A DNA stretch of 59,632 nt from Zygnema cylindricum (Eukaryota > Streptophyta > Zygnematophyceae > Zygnematales > Zygnemataceae), in assembly GCA_037447655.1 (NCBI GenBank), contig JBBHKE010002426.1, forward strand, positions 1 through 59,632, given 5' to 3'. The stretch's first letter is position 1. Each line of letters starts with the position of its first letter. The position numbers and the translations under genes are program-made. Under the pieces are notes generated by a model. The model was not told the origin of the DNA. It ran no database searches and saw only the letters and a list, made by a program, of their open reading frames with translations. Positions 34,799 through 45,197 of the stretch are shown piece by piece.

Positions 34799-35100
34799 TT
34801 AGTCACACGTAGACAAAACCACGCAGTGAACCGACATCGCATAAGTACGGTCCACTTTAAAATACGTCATCATCAAAATGCGATCCCTTGAAAATGTCGG
34901 CGGACGCCGTCCGGCCTCCACCTCTAGCTCGAACCACTTGCCGAAGTAAACCATACCGTCCAAATCCTGTCCGTACGGAAACTGCGTACCTCTCCATAAA
35001 TTTCGCCAATCAGATTCAAAGTAAGTCCGTCCAAAATTGATTCTACGTACCAGCGGCGTCCATTTTCCATAGATGTCACTTGTCGCATTATGTTCTGTAC
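34799..35100 (-). pseudogene. Counterpart frame on the right arm, cut by E2
   Basis: Read on the minus strand, the frame is open from the E2 junction at 35100 to the stop at 34799-34801, about 100 codons. It keeps the residues of the left-arm frame except for substitutions such as HR to RR and KAD to ESD. Its start lies beyond the E2 insertion, toward 39708, so the frame is now split. It has no recognisable domain. Confidence 0.3.
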
Positions 35101-36075
35101 TGTTGTTTTGAAAAGTCAGTTTCGTGCGAACAAGACAGTTTGCCCGTAACTACTAATTGGATCTAATATGGAGGTTTGAATAGATTCACGGATTGGGGGA
35201 GCGAACGGATTGATATAATTAAAGTGACGTAAAAGACTCATTGAGTGGTGTGAAGAAGCTGTGACAAATGGACGGCGGATCGCGAAGCGATCCGATGTAA
35301 AATAAACGGAATGTTGGAATAGGCGCCGCCGGTACTGCGTAGCTGCGACGCAGTTAAGTCAACATAGCTGCGGCTATTTGTATGATCCGTACGGACAAGC
35401 GCAACCAGCGCAGCTGCGGATAATATGACTAGGATAGATCTCGAGTAATGATGATTGTACGGTAGTGGTAGCTTAGTAGTTGCTTAGTGGTAGCTTGGTT
35501 TTATGACAGACGAAGAGTGCGGTGTAAATATTCTGTAAAACAGAGGTTTGTCCTTTTTACTAATTAGTTTATTAGAGTAGATACAGTACGGCTGGTATGC
35601 CTCCGTACTCTGAGTATAACTTGCAGGACTTAGATTATTTTATGTATCGCAGTCAAGTTTATCAAAGCAATGGCAAACTGTTTTCTGCATCTTTAACCTG
35701 TTGGTGTGATCACTCTGTTTGGTGCTTTCATGTGAAACTTTGTGGAGTTATTATATAATATAGAATATATATGTGTGTGAAGTTTCATTGTATTCCAGTA
35801 TCTCTGTAAGATTCTGTGAGCAGTCTAAGTGGTTAGTTTGTGAAGCTGTCTGCTGTCTTTGTGAAACTCTGGAGCCTATATCTTCTAGATTCCTTGGTGG
35901 ATTTAGCTGTAACTTTGGGAGTTTATAGTGTATATGGTATAATGCTTATTGGTTCAGTTTGAGGTGATTCTGTTAAGTTTGGAGTAATCTGTGCTGTCTG
36001 AAACACAGCTGTTTTTGAGGTAGTCTGTGGGTGTTTCCGTGAGTAATCCATGGCTGAAATAGGCTATGGACAACA
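35101..36075 (+). repeat. E2 5' LTR
   Basis: This 975-bp copy starts TG and ends CA, with the E2 target duplication TGTAC just before it. It contains the GGCGGATCGCGAAGCGATCC palindrome shared with the E4 arm. A GATCCGTACGGAC block is followed by repeated GCGCAGCTGCG words; the 3' copy has one extra GCGCAGCTA unit there. An ATG at 36050 near the end is the first possible gag start. Confidence 0.85.
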
Positions 36076-37699
36076 GGTTATGGGCCCACACCCATGGCTA
36101 CCTATATTTTATGGATCAAAATATCACTACTGGAAGTGTGCGCTTGAGAGCTACTTCGAGATGATGGAGCTAATGGATGTGGTGGACGGTACCTTGGCCG
36201 AAACATCAAATGAATGGAAAAGGAAAAATCATGAGTGTCTAAGGGTTATCAAGAACTCCTTGACTGAGGATTTGGTAATGTCATACCTAAGTTTTAAAAG
36301 GGCAACTGAATTATAGAAGAGCTTAGAATGTATGTATGCAAAGACGTCTTTATATCATTGGCTTAGTAGTGTTACCAAAATAGTTGAACACAAGTATGTA
36401 GGAGGTAGTATGGAGAAACACTGTGTTGACTTACAAGTATTATTTGCAGAAAATGATTTGGCAGGGGGAAACTTTACAGATGCTCAACAAGCTATCTTGT
36501 CAATGAGAAGTCTACCTAAAGAATATAAGAGTGCACTAGATCGATTGACTTTAATTGATAAAAATGATTGGAGTATAACTGTAGCTAGACGAGTTATTCT
36601 AGATGAAGAGGCTAATAGAAAGGTTTTATCAAGTGAAAGGAATATAAAGGAATCTAAGTCCTAGTTTCAGAAATTTAAAGGTAATAATGAGTTCGGAGAT
36701 CGGCTAATGAATTGTTTTTACTGTAATGATTTAGGACATACCTTCAGGGTATGTCCATCGTATAAAAGTGCATGTGTTACAGGGAATTTCAGAGATGGAT
36801 GGGACAACACACTAGTTCGAACCCCAACAAGAAAGGAATCAAGTGCTTTCGTGAGTGAGAGACAAGACTCGACAAATGACAAAAGGCATACACCGTGTGT
36901 TGACGAATTTATGTATTTACCGACCTTCTGTGGTGTTTGGAATGGAGTAAAAGAGGAGGTGATAGAAAAGGATTTAATGTCTGTCCCTTTTCCCGACGTC
37001 AGATTGGTGAGTAACAAAGAGTTACAAGAGGAAGAGTTGTTTGAAGTAAGAGAAATTAGAGGAAGTGAAGGTCACTTGGAAGTGGAAGCCGAAAAATACT
37101 TAAACGTAAAAACAAATAAACTAAACCCAATTTTTCTAGAAGGACCGAGCGAAGATATGAAGAAAACTGGAATTAGGAATGAGGTGTATAATGTGGAAAC
37201 TGGTGGAAGGAGTTATGTCACCGAAGATAGTGTGGTGAAGGACGAAAGAGAGAAGGACACAATTTCTATGACCTTATCAGATGACAAATCTGTGAGTGAA
37301 AATTGCTTACAAGAAAGTTTGTTAACTAAAGCAAGAGGAGTTGGGGGAAGAGATGGACACTTAGAAGCATAAATTAGAAGTAAGGTGGCCATGAAAATTG
37401 GTGAACTAGGAGAAAAACAAAGAAAAACTGTTCAGAAAATTGGAGTGAGAAAAGAAGTTTGTGGGATTGAAAAATGTAATAGAAATGCAAAAGTTAAAAG
37501 AGTGCAGCTGAAAAGAAGAAGAATCGAAACTAAAATTTCTCAGATGAAAGAAGTTGATGGAAGTCGCAAATCTATGAAGAAAAACATAAAGGTGAAACAG
37601 AAAACTAGTATTTGTGTCTTTAAACTAGTAGAAAATTGTGACAGAAATGTAAACTTTCAAACAAGACAAAAGATCATGAAGAAAAAAAAAAAGATGTAA
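36050..37699 (+). pseudogene. E2 gag polyprotein with zinc knuckle and extended tail
   Basis: Gag packages the element RNA in a virus-like particle. A single frame runs from the ATG at 36050, inside the LTR, through the primer site to 37699. It is interrupted by TAG at 36314, TAG at 36662 and TAA near 37370, with no frameshift. The N-terminal part has the copia gag pattern (LPIFYGSKYHYWK, then ESYFE). The first stop replaces the Trp of the usual ELW motif; in E3 that codon is still TGG. An intact CX2CX4HX4C knuckle (CFYCNDLGHTFRVC) follows at about 36713-36754. About 310 residues of acidic, then lysine-rich, sequence come next and resemble no pol domain. The ATG within the primer site is an alternative start. 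It is non-functional unless the stops are read through. Confidence 0.75.
36076..36090 (+). promoter_or_regulatory. E2 primer-binding site
   Basis: GGTTATGGGCCCACA abuts the LTR end ACAACA with no spacer. It matches the anticodon half of initiator tRNA-Met over 13 bases. It lies in the gag frame and reads VMGPH, so minus-strand DNA priming and gag coding use the same bases. Confidence 0.8.
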
Positions 37700-38348
37700 T
37701 ATTCAAAGGATCAAAGGCAGAAGAAAACATGCTCAGAAAGTGATCAAGAAAAGAGAGCGGGAGAAATGATTTTCTGAAGGATATTTCTGAATAATGTGAA
37801 TTTAGAGAAATCTTAGTTTTGGAAAAACTTCTTTTACAGGCATGTCTTATAACGACAACTTTGTTTGACATTCTATTTGTTTTTGGTTGGACTTTAGATT
37901 TGTATTTCATCCTTGTTGAGTTAGTTGAAAAGAAACTAAAAGATTTACTTATGTATTTTTGAAGACGGAGGAGGTGGTGGAAGCAATGACTTGTTCAGGA
38001 ACGAAAATTTTGGGAGACATGGCAGAACGAAGCGAAAGCAGTGGAGAATCATCAGAAGAAGTTCGCGTCTCGAACAGCGACGCAACATAGCGGCGCAGCA
38101 CAAGGAGTGGTGCCGTATAACACTTACACGCTGATTATTTTATTCCAGGTACAGGCAACTAAACATTCAGGGGTTATGCATTTATTGCGTAAGGGGAGCT
38201 ATTACAGGACACTTTTTGCAAGAAGGCAGCAAGCGACTGGGAATTGGCAGAGGGCAACAAGAGCAATGGCGACGTCGGCAAAGCACTGGTGATGTGGTGT
38301 TTTTGCTAAATTTATTGTATGATGAACAGTGGAGGTTGATACAGAATT

Positions 38349-38417
<69 letters not shown>

Positions 38418-38712
38418 ATCCATTAGAGTGGAAACATTTGCGTACAGCATGGACTAATGAGTCTAAAGCTTTAGGGGAGTGTAGAATGTGAAAGCTTTAA
38501 TCTCAATAGATGAGGTTATGAGGAGGAAGTTAAAGGTGAAAAAGAGCAGCAGTTAGGACTGCGATGTCAAACTAGCGCAGCGTAGCAGCATAGCAGTACA
38601 CGCTACACTTTGTATTCATACTGCGCTGCGATGTCAAACTAGCGCAGCGTAGCAACATAGCATTACACGCTGTATATTTTTCTGGGTGCACGAAACTAAA
38701 TTTTCGGGAGAG
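37700..38712 (+). other. E2 3' non-coding region with (TA)n and a 69-bp duplication
   Basis: After the gag tail lies purine-biased sequence. A pure TA dinucleotide run of about 60 bp sits at 38355-38414. Near 38558-38680 a unit of about 69 bp occurs twice, with the phrase GATGTCAAACTAGCGCAGCG. The final GGGAGAG tract at 38706-38712 is the plus-strand primer. The small frames overlapping the TA run are artefacts. Confidence 0.65.
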
Positions 38713-39702
38713 TGTTGTTTTGAAAAGTCAGTTTTGTGCGAACAAGACAGTTTGCCCGTAACTGCTAATTGGATCTAATATGGAGGTTTGAATAGATTCA
38801 CGGATTGGGGGAGCGAACGGATTGATATAATTAAAGTGACATAAAAGACTCATTGAGTGGTGTGAACAAGCTGTGACAAATGGACGGCGGATCGCGAAGC
38901 GATCCGATGTAAAATAAACGGAATGTTAGAATAGGCGCCGCCGGTACTGCGTAGCTGCGACGCAGTTAAGTCTATAGCTGCGGCTATTTGTATGATCCGT
39001 ACGGACAAGCGCAACCAGCGCAGCTAGCGCAGTTAGCGCAGCTACGGATAATATGACTAGGATAGACCTCGAGTAATGATGATTGTACGGTAGTGGTAGC
39101 TTAGTAGTTGCTTAGTGGTAGCTTGTTTTCTGACAGACGAAGAGTGCGGTGTAAATATTCTGTAAAACAGAGGTTTGTCCTTTTTACTAATTAGTTTATT
39201 ATATTAGATACAGTACGGCTGGTATGCCTCCGTACTCTGAGTATAACTTGCAGGACTTAGATTATTTTATGTATCGTAGTCAAGTTTATCAAAGCAATGG
39301 CAAACTGTTTTCTGCATTTTTGACCTGTTGGTGTGATCACTCTGTTTGGTGCTTTCATGTGAAACTTTGTGGAGTTATTCTATAATATAGAATATATATG
39401 TGTGTGAAGTTTCATTGTATTCCAGTATCTTTGTAAGATTCTGTGAGCAGTCTAAGTGGTTAGTTTGTGAAGCTGTCTGCTGTCTTTGTGAAACTCTGGA
39501 GCCTATATATTTTAGATTCCTTAGTGGATTCAGCTGTAACATTGGGAGTTTATAGTGTATATAGTATAATGCTTATTGGTGCAGTTTGAGGTGATTCTGT
39601 TCAGTTTGGAGTAATATGTGCTGTCTGAAACACAACTGTTTTTGAGGTATTCTGTGGGTGTTTCCGTGAGTAATCCATGGCTGAAATAGGCTATGGACAA
39701 CA
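38713..39702 (+). repeat. E2 3' LTR
   Basis: This 990-bp copy of 35101-36075 starts TGTTGTTTTG, ends GGACAACA and is followed by the duplication TGTAC at 39703. Differences from the 5' copy are few single-base changes, an extra GCGCAGCTAGCG-type unit near 39015-39045 and a small deletion near 38974. It repeats the potential gag ATG at its end. Confidence 0.85.
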
Positions 39703-39908
39703 TGTACGGTCGGCGTACACTTCTTCGCGATCCGCCGTCTATTTCCCAAAGCATTGTGCGCCACCGAATTAGTCCATTTATTTTACTCGTACATTTAATT
39801 CCCAATCCGCAAATCTGTTCGAACCTCCACATTACTTCCGCTAATTAAGTACGCACGCAAATACACGCACGCATGTACAAAACTGAATCTTCCAAAAACA
39901 ACACACCT

Positions 39909-40777
39909 TTGTGCAGTGTAGACTCCCCTGAGTCCACAGCAAAAAGAATCACTGAAAACGCCCAACCAGGCAATTATATATCAAGTGGCAAAGATGTCAA
40001 TAATTATAAAAGATTATTGGGAGAGAAGCGGGTACCTCTGCAATTCTCTAATTTCTAAACCCCTCTCACCACCCCAATCTACTGATGTACGAACCAATCA
40101 AAAGTCTGTACAGTAGAGAATGGTACTACGGACGATGTACATTCTGTACGGTCGGTGTACGAAAAGGCCATGGAGTGGGTGTCCGTCTCCTTTAGACTTG
40201 TCCTCATGCTCCCCGAGATTTCCGCTCCTCAATGATATCTTGCCACGTGTTGCCAGGTCATGTCACGTCGGAAATCTGACAAGGTGGCCATTCTGGGATC
40301 TGGCGATGATGCGGGCCGTCTGATCCAAACCAGCTTTTAATGCTCGTCGTTCAAAAACAAATATTCGGTACAATTGTTTTGTACGCACTATATTCCAACT
40401 AGTTTCAATGTCTTTTATCAATAATCCTGTTAATCCGATTAATGATCACAGATATTGTTTAAATAGTATCTAAACCCTATGTACTCTAACAAACTTCTAC
40501 GACAGACTGGTAAGAGCTGACAGCTACGCCTCGCTCTGCCGGTCGGAGGTTCGAGTCTTGCCGGACTCAACCTTTTTGTTGAGAGTAACTTAGGTCACAC
40601 TTTAGTCCTACCTATCGAGATGAGGCAGCCATGGCGCCCTCTCTTTCCTTGAGTGACTACAACAAGTATGGGGGCTAGAGAGAGAAGGTGGAGGCAGGCT
40701 GCCTACGCTATTCCTTTTGATATTTAGTTTAATTAAGACCTAGAAAATACCTCCTCCTAAATCTAGTGATTTCAACA
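39909..40777 (-). repeat. E3 3' LTR, main part
   Basis: This continues the LTR begun at 32422 after the E4 insertion. On the plus strand it ends GTGATTTCAACA at 40777, which on the minus strand is the TG start of the LTR directly after the polypurine tract. It matches 45321-45675 followed by 52405-52931. It carries an antisense tRNA-like segment at about 40498-40577. Confidence 0.85.
40498..40577 (+). promoter_or_regulatory. tRNA-like segment in the E3 3' LTR (antisense)
   Basis: On the plus strand, opposite to E3 transcription, an A-box-like GACTGGTAAGAG is followed 30-odd bases later by a good B box, GGTTCGAGTC, at 40548-40557. A T-arm-like GGAGG/CTTGC context and a TTTTT stretch at 40573-40577 complete it. 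That is the layout of a Pol III promoter with terminator. The acceptor stem does not pair well, so it is tRNA-derived or tRNA-like, not a functional tRNA gene. Confidence 0.45.
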
Positions 40778-40790
40778 CTCCCCTTATTTT
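40778..40790 (-). other. E3 polypurine tract
   Basis: On the minus strand this reads AAAATAAGGGGAG directly before the LTR start TGTTGAAATC. It would prime plus-strand DNA synthesis. Confidence 0.75.
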
Positions 40791-42917
40791 CTAGTATAAT
40801 TTTAGTTTATCTTTTAATCCACAATTTTCTTTACAGTATTTTAACTTGGGAGAGGGTATAGGTTTGGTCATCATTTCAGCAACCATTTCCCCATCACCCC
40901 TATACTTAAAATTCACAATTTTGTTTTCAACTTTTTCTCTCACAAAAATTAATCTTATATCCATATGTTTAGCCTTAAAATTATGTTTTCGATTGGCTGC
41001 AGTTGCAATGGTAGCCTGATTATCACAAAACACTTTATGAACTCCCTCTTCATATACCCCAGTTCTTGCAATAAAGACTTGACCCACATCAGCTCTTTCA
41101 AAGCAAAACAAGAGGCCATGTACTCTTCCTCCATAGTTGACTGAGCAACCACCTTTTGTTGCTTGCTAATCCAACAGCAAGCACCTTCCCCAACCAATAA
41201 CACATACCCAGAAGTGCATCTTCTCATAGGTGCATCACCATAACAGGCATCACTTGAAGTAGTGATGTGTGTTCTCCCCTCCCAAATGCAACCATAAATC
41301 CTTGGTTCCCACCTGGTATCTCATGACTCTCTTGGCTGCCTCCCAGTCTCTCTTCTTCAGATCATTATGACTCCTACTGAGGACTCCAACCGCTACTGCT
41401 ATGTCCGGTCTAGTACAATTCATAAAGTAGATTAAAATTCCTACAACGTGCCTGTAAGGAATAAACTTCATAAACTGTCTTTCTTTTGGACTCATCTGAT
41501 CATCTAAGATTATCACTCCTCATTCTACACTCCCATCACTTACGTTCTTCAAGTCCATGGGAGTGGTATAATTGTTTGCCTTTTCCATCTGGAATTTCTC
41601 AAGCATACTTCAGATAGCTTCTTTCTTAGTAAGTCTGATAATCCTTTTCTCCCCATCTCTCTCCATTTGAATTCCCAAGATGTATTTTGCCTCCTTTAGA
41701 TCCTTCATGTCAAATCTGCTTATAAGATCTTTCTTTAACTTATTGATCTTTTCCATAAACTTACTTAACACCAACAAATCATCCACATAAATAGCAAAGA
41801 AAATAACACCATTCTCATCCTCAAACATATAAATAGAATGGTCAGAACTGATCCGAATATATCCTAGACTGGTGAGAAACTCATCTAGTTTCTTTTTCCA
41901 TTGTCTGGGAGCTTGCTTCGGTCCATATAAAGACTTATGAGCCTGCAGACTTTGCTCTCCTCTCCTTCCTCTACAAAACCCTCTGGCTACCGCATGAAGA
42001 TTTCTTCCTCTAGTTCACCGTTGAGGAAGGCGGTCTTGATATCCATCTAGTGAATTTCCATGTCTTCCGCTGCTGCTAGACTAAGGAGAATCCTTACAGA
42101 TGGGAACTGGACCACAGTGTAGAAACTAATGGTTTTATTAGTATTTTCTAGGTCTGAAAAGATATATAGAAGTCGAGGCAGACTGGAGCAAAAGTCTCCT
42201 CATAATCTATCCCCTCTTTTTGGGTGAACCCTTTTGCTACCAACCGAGCCTTAGATCTCTCAATGGTATTATCTGGGTTCTGTTTCAGTTTAAACACCCA
42301 TTTGCACCCAATTGGTTTTCTGTCTGGAGGACAGTCCACCAACTCCCAAGTATTCGCTTCCATAATGGAGGCCATCTCATCATTTATCGCTCTGACCCAT
42401 CTGTCTTTCTCAGGCTTGTCCATTGCCTCCGAGAATGACTGAGGCTCATCTGGGTGAGCTACTTTGTTACCTTTTGAGGAGCCTTTTTTTTCTGTTGCCT
42501 TTTGTTGCTTCTTCGTCCTCCCTCAAAGTGTGAAGCTAGAATGGAGGGAAGTCTCGGGTTCCGGCGTACTGTCTCATTGACTCCCCTATCCATTAAAGCC
42601 GGTTCTGACTCCTCTTTCTCCTCAGAGTGTATAGAGATATGAGGATATTTTAGTATATCTCCCCTATCTTGGATCTCCCTCGAATTTGCAATTACATTTT
42701 CACTTGTGTCCCTTCTGGGAAGATCCGAGTCCCCCTCACTCTCGGACTCAAAATTGATCCATATCTTCTTGGTGTATTTGTAGGGATCAAATGACTTTCC
42801 TTCATCCATGACAACTAGATGATTTACCAGAATGATATCTTTTTTAGCTAAGCCATAGACTCTTTGTCCCTTGACATCCTCATCATACCCCACAAAATAT
42901 TTGGTTTCCTTTAGCAT
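40791..42917 (-). pseudogene. E3 reverse transcriptase and RNase H, broken
   Basis: Blocks in copia order are read on the minus strand. 42917-42459 is the integrase-RT linker (VGYDEDVKGQRVYGL). 42423-42148 is the RT fingers (WELVDCPP, SKARLVAKGFTQKEGIDYEET). 41828-41610 carries the YVDD catalytic motif and DMKDLKEAKYILGI. 41516-41250 and 41227-40955 carry SRSHNDLKKRDWEAAKR and the RNase H core, with TMEEEYMA. 41111-40791 carries CDNQATIA and ends MMTKPIPSPKLKYC. The frame changes between blocks, and a 64-bp LTR relic splits the RT at the APV motif. It is clearly homologous to the E1 polyprotein and is dead. Confidence 0.85.
42118..42181 (+). mobile_element. 64-bp LTR2 relic inside the E3 RT
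   Basis: TGTAGAAACTAATGG followed by GTATTTTCTAGGTCTG and a GAGGCAG end is the first 64 bp of the LTR2 family, as at 20922-20985. It interrupts the codons for the RT motif APVV: the bases for APV lie right of it and those for VQFPSVR left. Most of the LTR has been deleted together with part of the target duplication. Confidence 0.7.
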
Positions 42918-42951
42918 AGAGTTTCCAGTTTTTCTTATCTATGTCAAGACT

Positions 42952-44100
42952 TTAAACTTGACTACCGAATACTTTCCAGTGAGAAATATTCGGTTTCCTT
43001 CCAACCCATCTCTCATAAGGTATCTTTCCTTTAACGGCTGTAGTGAGGACTCTATTCTTAATGTAGTTGGCGCAGTTCATGGCATCTGCCCAAAATCTTC
43101 TTCCTATTTTCTTGTCAGGCAACATACTACACACACTATCTCCCAAAGTCTGGTTCAACCTCTCAGCTACCCCATTTTGTTCTGGATTATTCGGTACAGT
43201 TTGCTGATGTTGTACTCCCTCATCTATCAAGTATTCCTCAAACTTGTTAGAGGTATACTCTCCCCCATTGTCACACCTCATTCGGTTAATGGGGGTTCCG
43301 TGCAACTTCTCACTCCAGGCTTATTATTCTTCGAAGTACTTTGGTGTTTCAGATTTTGTTTTTAGGAAGTAGACACTAAAATATCTAGACCAAACATGAG
43401 TAATTGACAGCATATACCTCTTTCCCTCGACCGAAGGCACTCTTGTTGGTCCCCAAATGTCTATGTGGACCTGGTCTAGTAATTTCTCACCTCTATATGT
43501 GGCACTTTTGGGAAAGGGGAGTCTGTGAGCCTTACCTTGGGCACAGCCACTACAATCATCCATCATTTCATTATCCCCAAACTGAATGCCTTCTACTACA
43601 CCAAGCTTCTTCATTTCCCTCAACCTATCAAAATGCACATGTCCCAACCGCTTATGCCAGATCATCAAGCTCGGAACACCACCATAGGAAGTACTCTTCT
43701 TTTCATTACTCAGATTAAGCCTAAACATTCCTTAGTTGCCCTTATCTGCTGTCATGTAGACTTTATGTCCATACTTAGCTGTAAAGACTCCCTTTCTAGT
43801 GAATGTATCAAAATCCATGTCATTTAACACAAAGGTAGACACAAGATTTTTACTCAGCTGATGAATGTAGAGCACATCTGAGAAGGTGGGTATAGAAGTC
43901 TTACCCTCCACTAAGACATTCAGATCTACTGAGCCCACTAGATTTGTAGTAACTACTCTCCCATCCCCATACTTTATTTTTGCAGTAGGGATTTTTCTTA
44001 GCTTAGTGAAGAGGTGCGTGTCACGACACATATGCATGGATGCACCTGAATCGATTATCTATCGTTATTGTGGAGCCTTTGCAATAGCTCCTAGAGCAAA
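42952..44100 (-). pseudogene. E3 protease and integrase, broken
   Basis: 44037-43732 begins at MHMCRDTHLF, just after the position of the protease DSGAS motif, and carries the copia protease tail. 43728-43324 has the integrase zinc-binding domain (WHKRLGHVHFDRL, then CSGCAQGKAH) and the first catalytic Asp (HIDIWGP). 43305-42952 has the second Asp (RCDNGGEY) and the Glu (PEQNGVAER). At least two frame breaks separate these blocks. Order and spacing match E1, so this is the same lineage in decay. Confidence 0.85.
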
Positions 44101-44229
44101 CTTCTATTTACGAGGGATCTCTTTCTCCTTTAGATTCTCGTTAAGAAGAAGCTCCCCCTCCTCCTCCTCAGATGACTCGTCCTCCTCGGTCTCTCCTTTT
44201 ACTCGTTTGACCACGAGTGCTTTTTTCTT

Positions 44230-45182
44230 CCCTTCGGAAGAACCCCCTCGACGGTTTTCTTAAAGCCTCAGCTACGACAGTTCAGTGCAATCAGCTATAA
44301 AGTGTCCTGGCTTTTTAGAGAAATGGCAAAGACCCTTTGGGGGCCTAGGCTCTCCAGATTGGTCTCTTTCTCCATTGAACTTTTGTACGGCTTCTTCGGA
44401 TCCTTCCTCCACCGGTCTGGTCTAACAGCTAGAGCTTGAACGCTCTTACCTCCTCTACGGATCTCAATGGTGTTCTCTTGCACGAGTACAATGCGAACCA
44501 CTATGTTCCACTTCCATGAATTGTCATCCATTCATTACACTCGTTACACTATGTACACTATGTTTTCAAACTCCTCAGGCAACTTCATGATGAGGGTGTT
44601 GACTTTCATCATCATTGAACCTGTCCATCTAACACTTTCCATCTCTATATACAGACAAGAGAGATCATTACAGTAGTCTAACATCTTTCCTCCTTTGTAA
44701 GTATAACTCCCCAACCTTTGTTCGGCCAGATGGAGCTCCTCAATGGTACCAACTCTTTAGATCTCCACTAAGGTCATCCATAACTCCTCGGCCTTAAAAA
44801 TGTGAAGATCGGAGGTCGCCAAAGCTTAAGTGAGGTGCCTTAGAATAAAATGCCTGGCATTCATGTTTGTGTATTCCCACATTTGAATATCGTTTTCCTC
44901 AGTCTTCACGGCTACCGTTCTGGGTGTCGTGGCAATAAGAGTAAGAGGTGTCTCCTTTCCTTCCCCTTTTCGGACACACTGTTGTCCCTATCGTTTGTCT
45001 CCTCTGTTTGAGCAGCTGCTGCTGCAGATATCCTCACTCCACCAAACCCTGGTGGGGTTCCTTGAGATGGACGTTTCACTTGTCCATTGATAATACCCTA
45101 GTATCGTTTTTCACACATTGCCCATGTCATCATGACTTCCCCATAAATGAACTCAGATCCATTGAAGATGGGCACCCTAGAG
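44230..45182 (-). pseudogene. E3 gag, broken
   Basis: Directly after the primer site the minus strand reads VMGPPSRVPIFNGSEFIYG, the copia gag start shared with E1 and E2. The ELW motif is near 44788, and KLPEEFENIV is near 44560. The C-terminal KSVQALA stretch (44531-44295) matches the E1 gag. The zinc knuckle near 44330-44290 (CHFSKKPGHF) has lost its second Cys to Ser. Multiple stops and shifts are present. Confidence 0.75.
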
Positions 45183-45197
45183 GGTGGGCCCATAACC
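45183..45197 (-). promoter_or_regulatory. E3 primer-binding site
   Basis: The plus strand reads GGTGGGCCCATAACC, identical to the anticodon-arm half of plant-type initiator tRNA-Met over all 15 bases. It is directly adjacent to the LTR that begins at 45198. Confidence 0.8.

Larger units (their letters stand above)
35101..39702 (+). mobile_element. E2: gag-only copia-type LTR element (TR-GAG type)
   Basis: E2 is flanked by TGTAC at 35096-35100 and 39703-39707. The LTRs 35101-36075 and 38713-39702 start TGTTGTTTTGAAAAG and end GGACAACA. The primer site directly follows the 5' LTR and a GGGAGAG tract precedes the 3' LTR. The interior codes for a gag with a zinc knuckle and an extra charged tail. 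No protease, integrase or reverse transcriptase is present. Elements of this plan are known as TR-GAG elements and depend on enzymes from relatives. LTR similarity is high, so E2 is younger than E4. Confidence 0.85.
32545..39903 (+). mobile_element. E4: non-autonomous LTR element with a palindromic 3' LTR
   Basis: E4 is flanked by CACCC (32540-32544) and CACCT (39904-39908). In order it has a 37-bp mini-LTR at 32545-32581, a primer site starting GGTTATGGGCCCACACC at 32582, a non-coding interior of about 1.1 kb, a CGGGGGAG tract at 33724-33731, and a 3' LTR beginning TGTTTTTTTTTGAAG at 33732 and ending AAAACAACA at 39903. The 3' LTR was later split by E2. Nothing codes for gag or pol apart from a few codons after the primer site (VMGPHP), so E4 would need proteins in trans. 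The two LTRs are very unequal, which is abnormal for an LTR element. Confidence 0.65.
33732..39903. repeat. E4 giant palindromic LTR (interrupted by E2)
   Basis: The left arm, 33732-34581, is mirrored as reverse complement by 34592-35100 continued at 39708-39903. The two halves pair nearly throughout. The left arm has about 125 extra bases near 34375-34505. The centre is a 10-nt spacer at 34582-34591, and the innermost 70 bp of each arm is almost perfect. Both outer ends read as the same U3 start (TGTT...GAAGATTCAG), so TG...CA arises from inversion rather than from a U3-R-U5 order. The outer arm is related to the U3 of the E2 LTRs (GGACGGCGGATCGC, GCGATCCGATGT). Confidence 0.75.

Noticed and set aside
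38202-38491. Frames with Tyr-Ile repeats
   Set aside because: They are translations of the (TA)n microsatellite in E2, open on both strands.
33732-39903. A free-standing foldback DNA transposon
   Set aside because: Its left end directly follows a polypurine tract, its right end meets the same CACC duplication as the hairpin-LTR and primer site at 32545, and its arm is related to the E2 U3. An LTR is the better fit, though not proven.
40498-40577. Functional tRNA gene
   Set aside because: The B box and T run are good, but the acceptor stem does not pair and no convincing anticodon arm can be drawn. It was called tRNA-like only.
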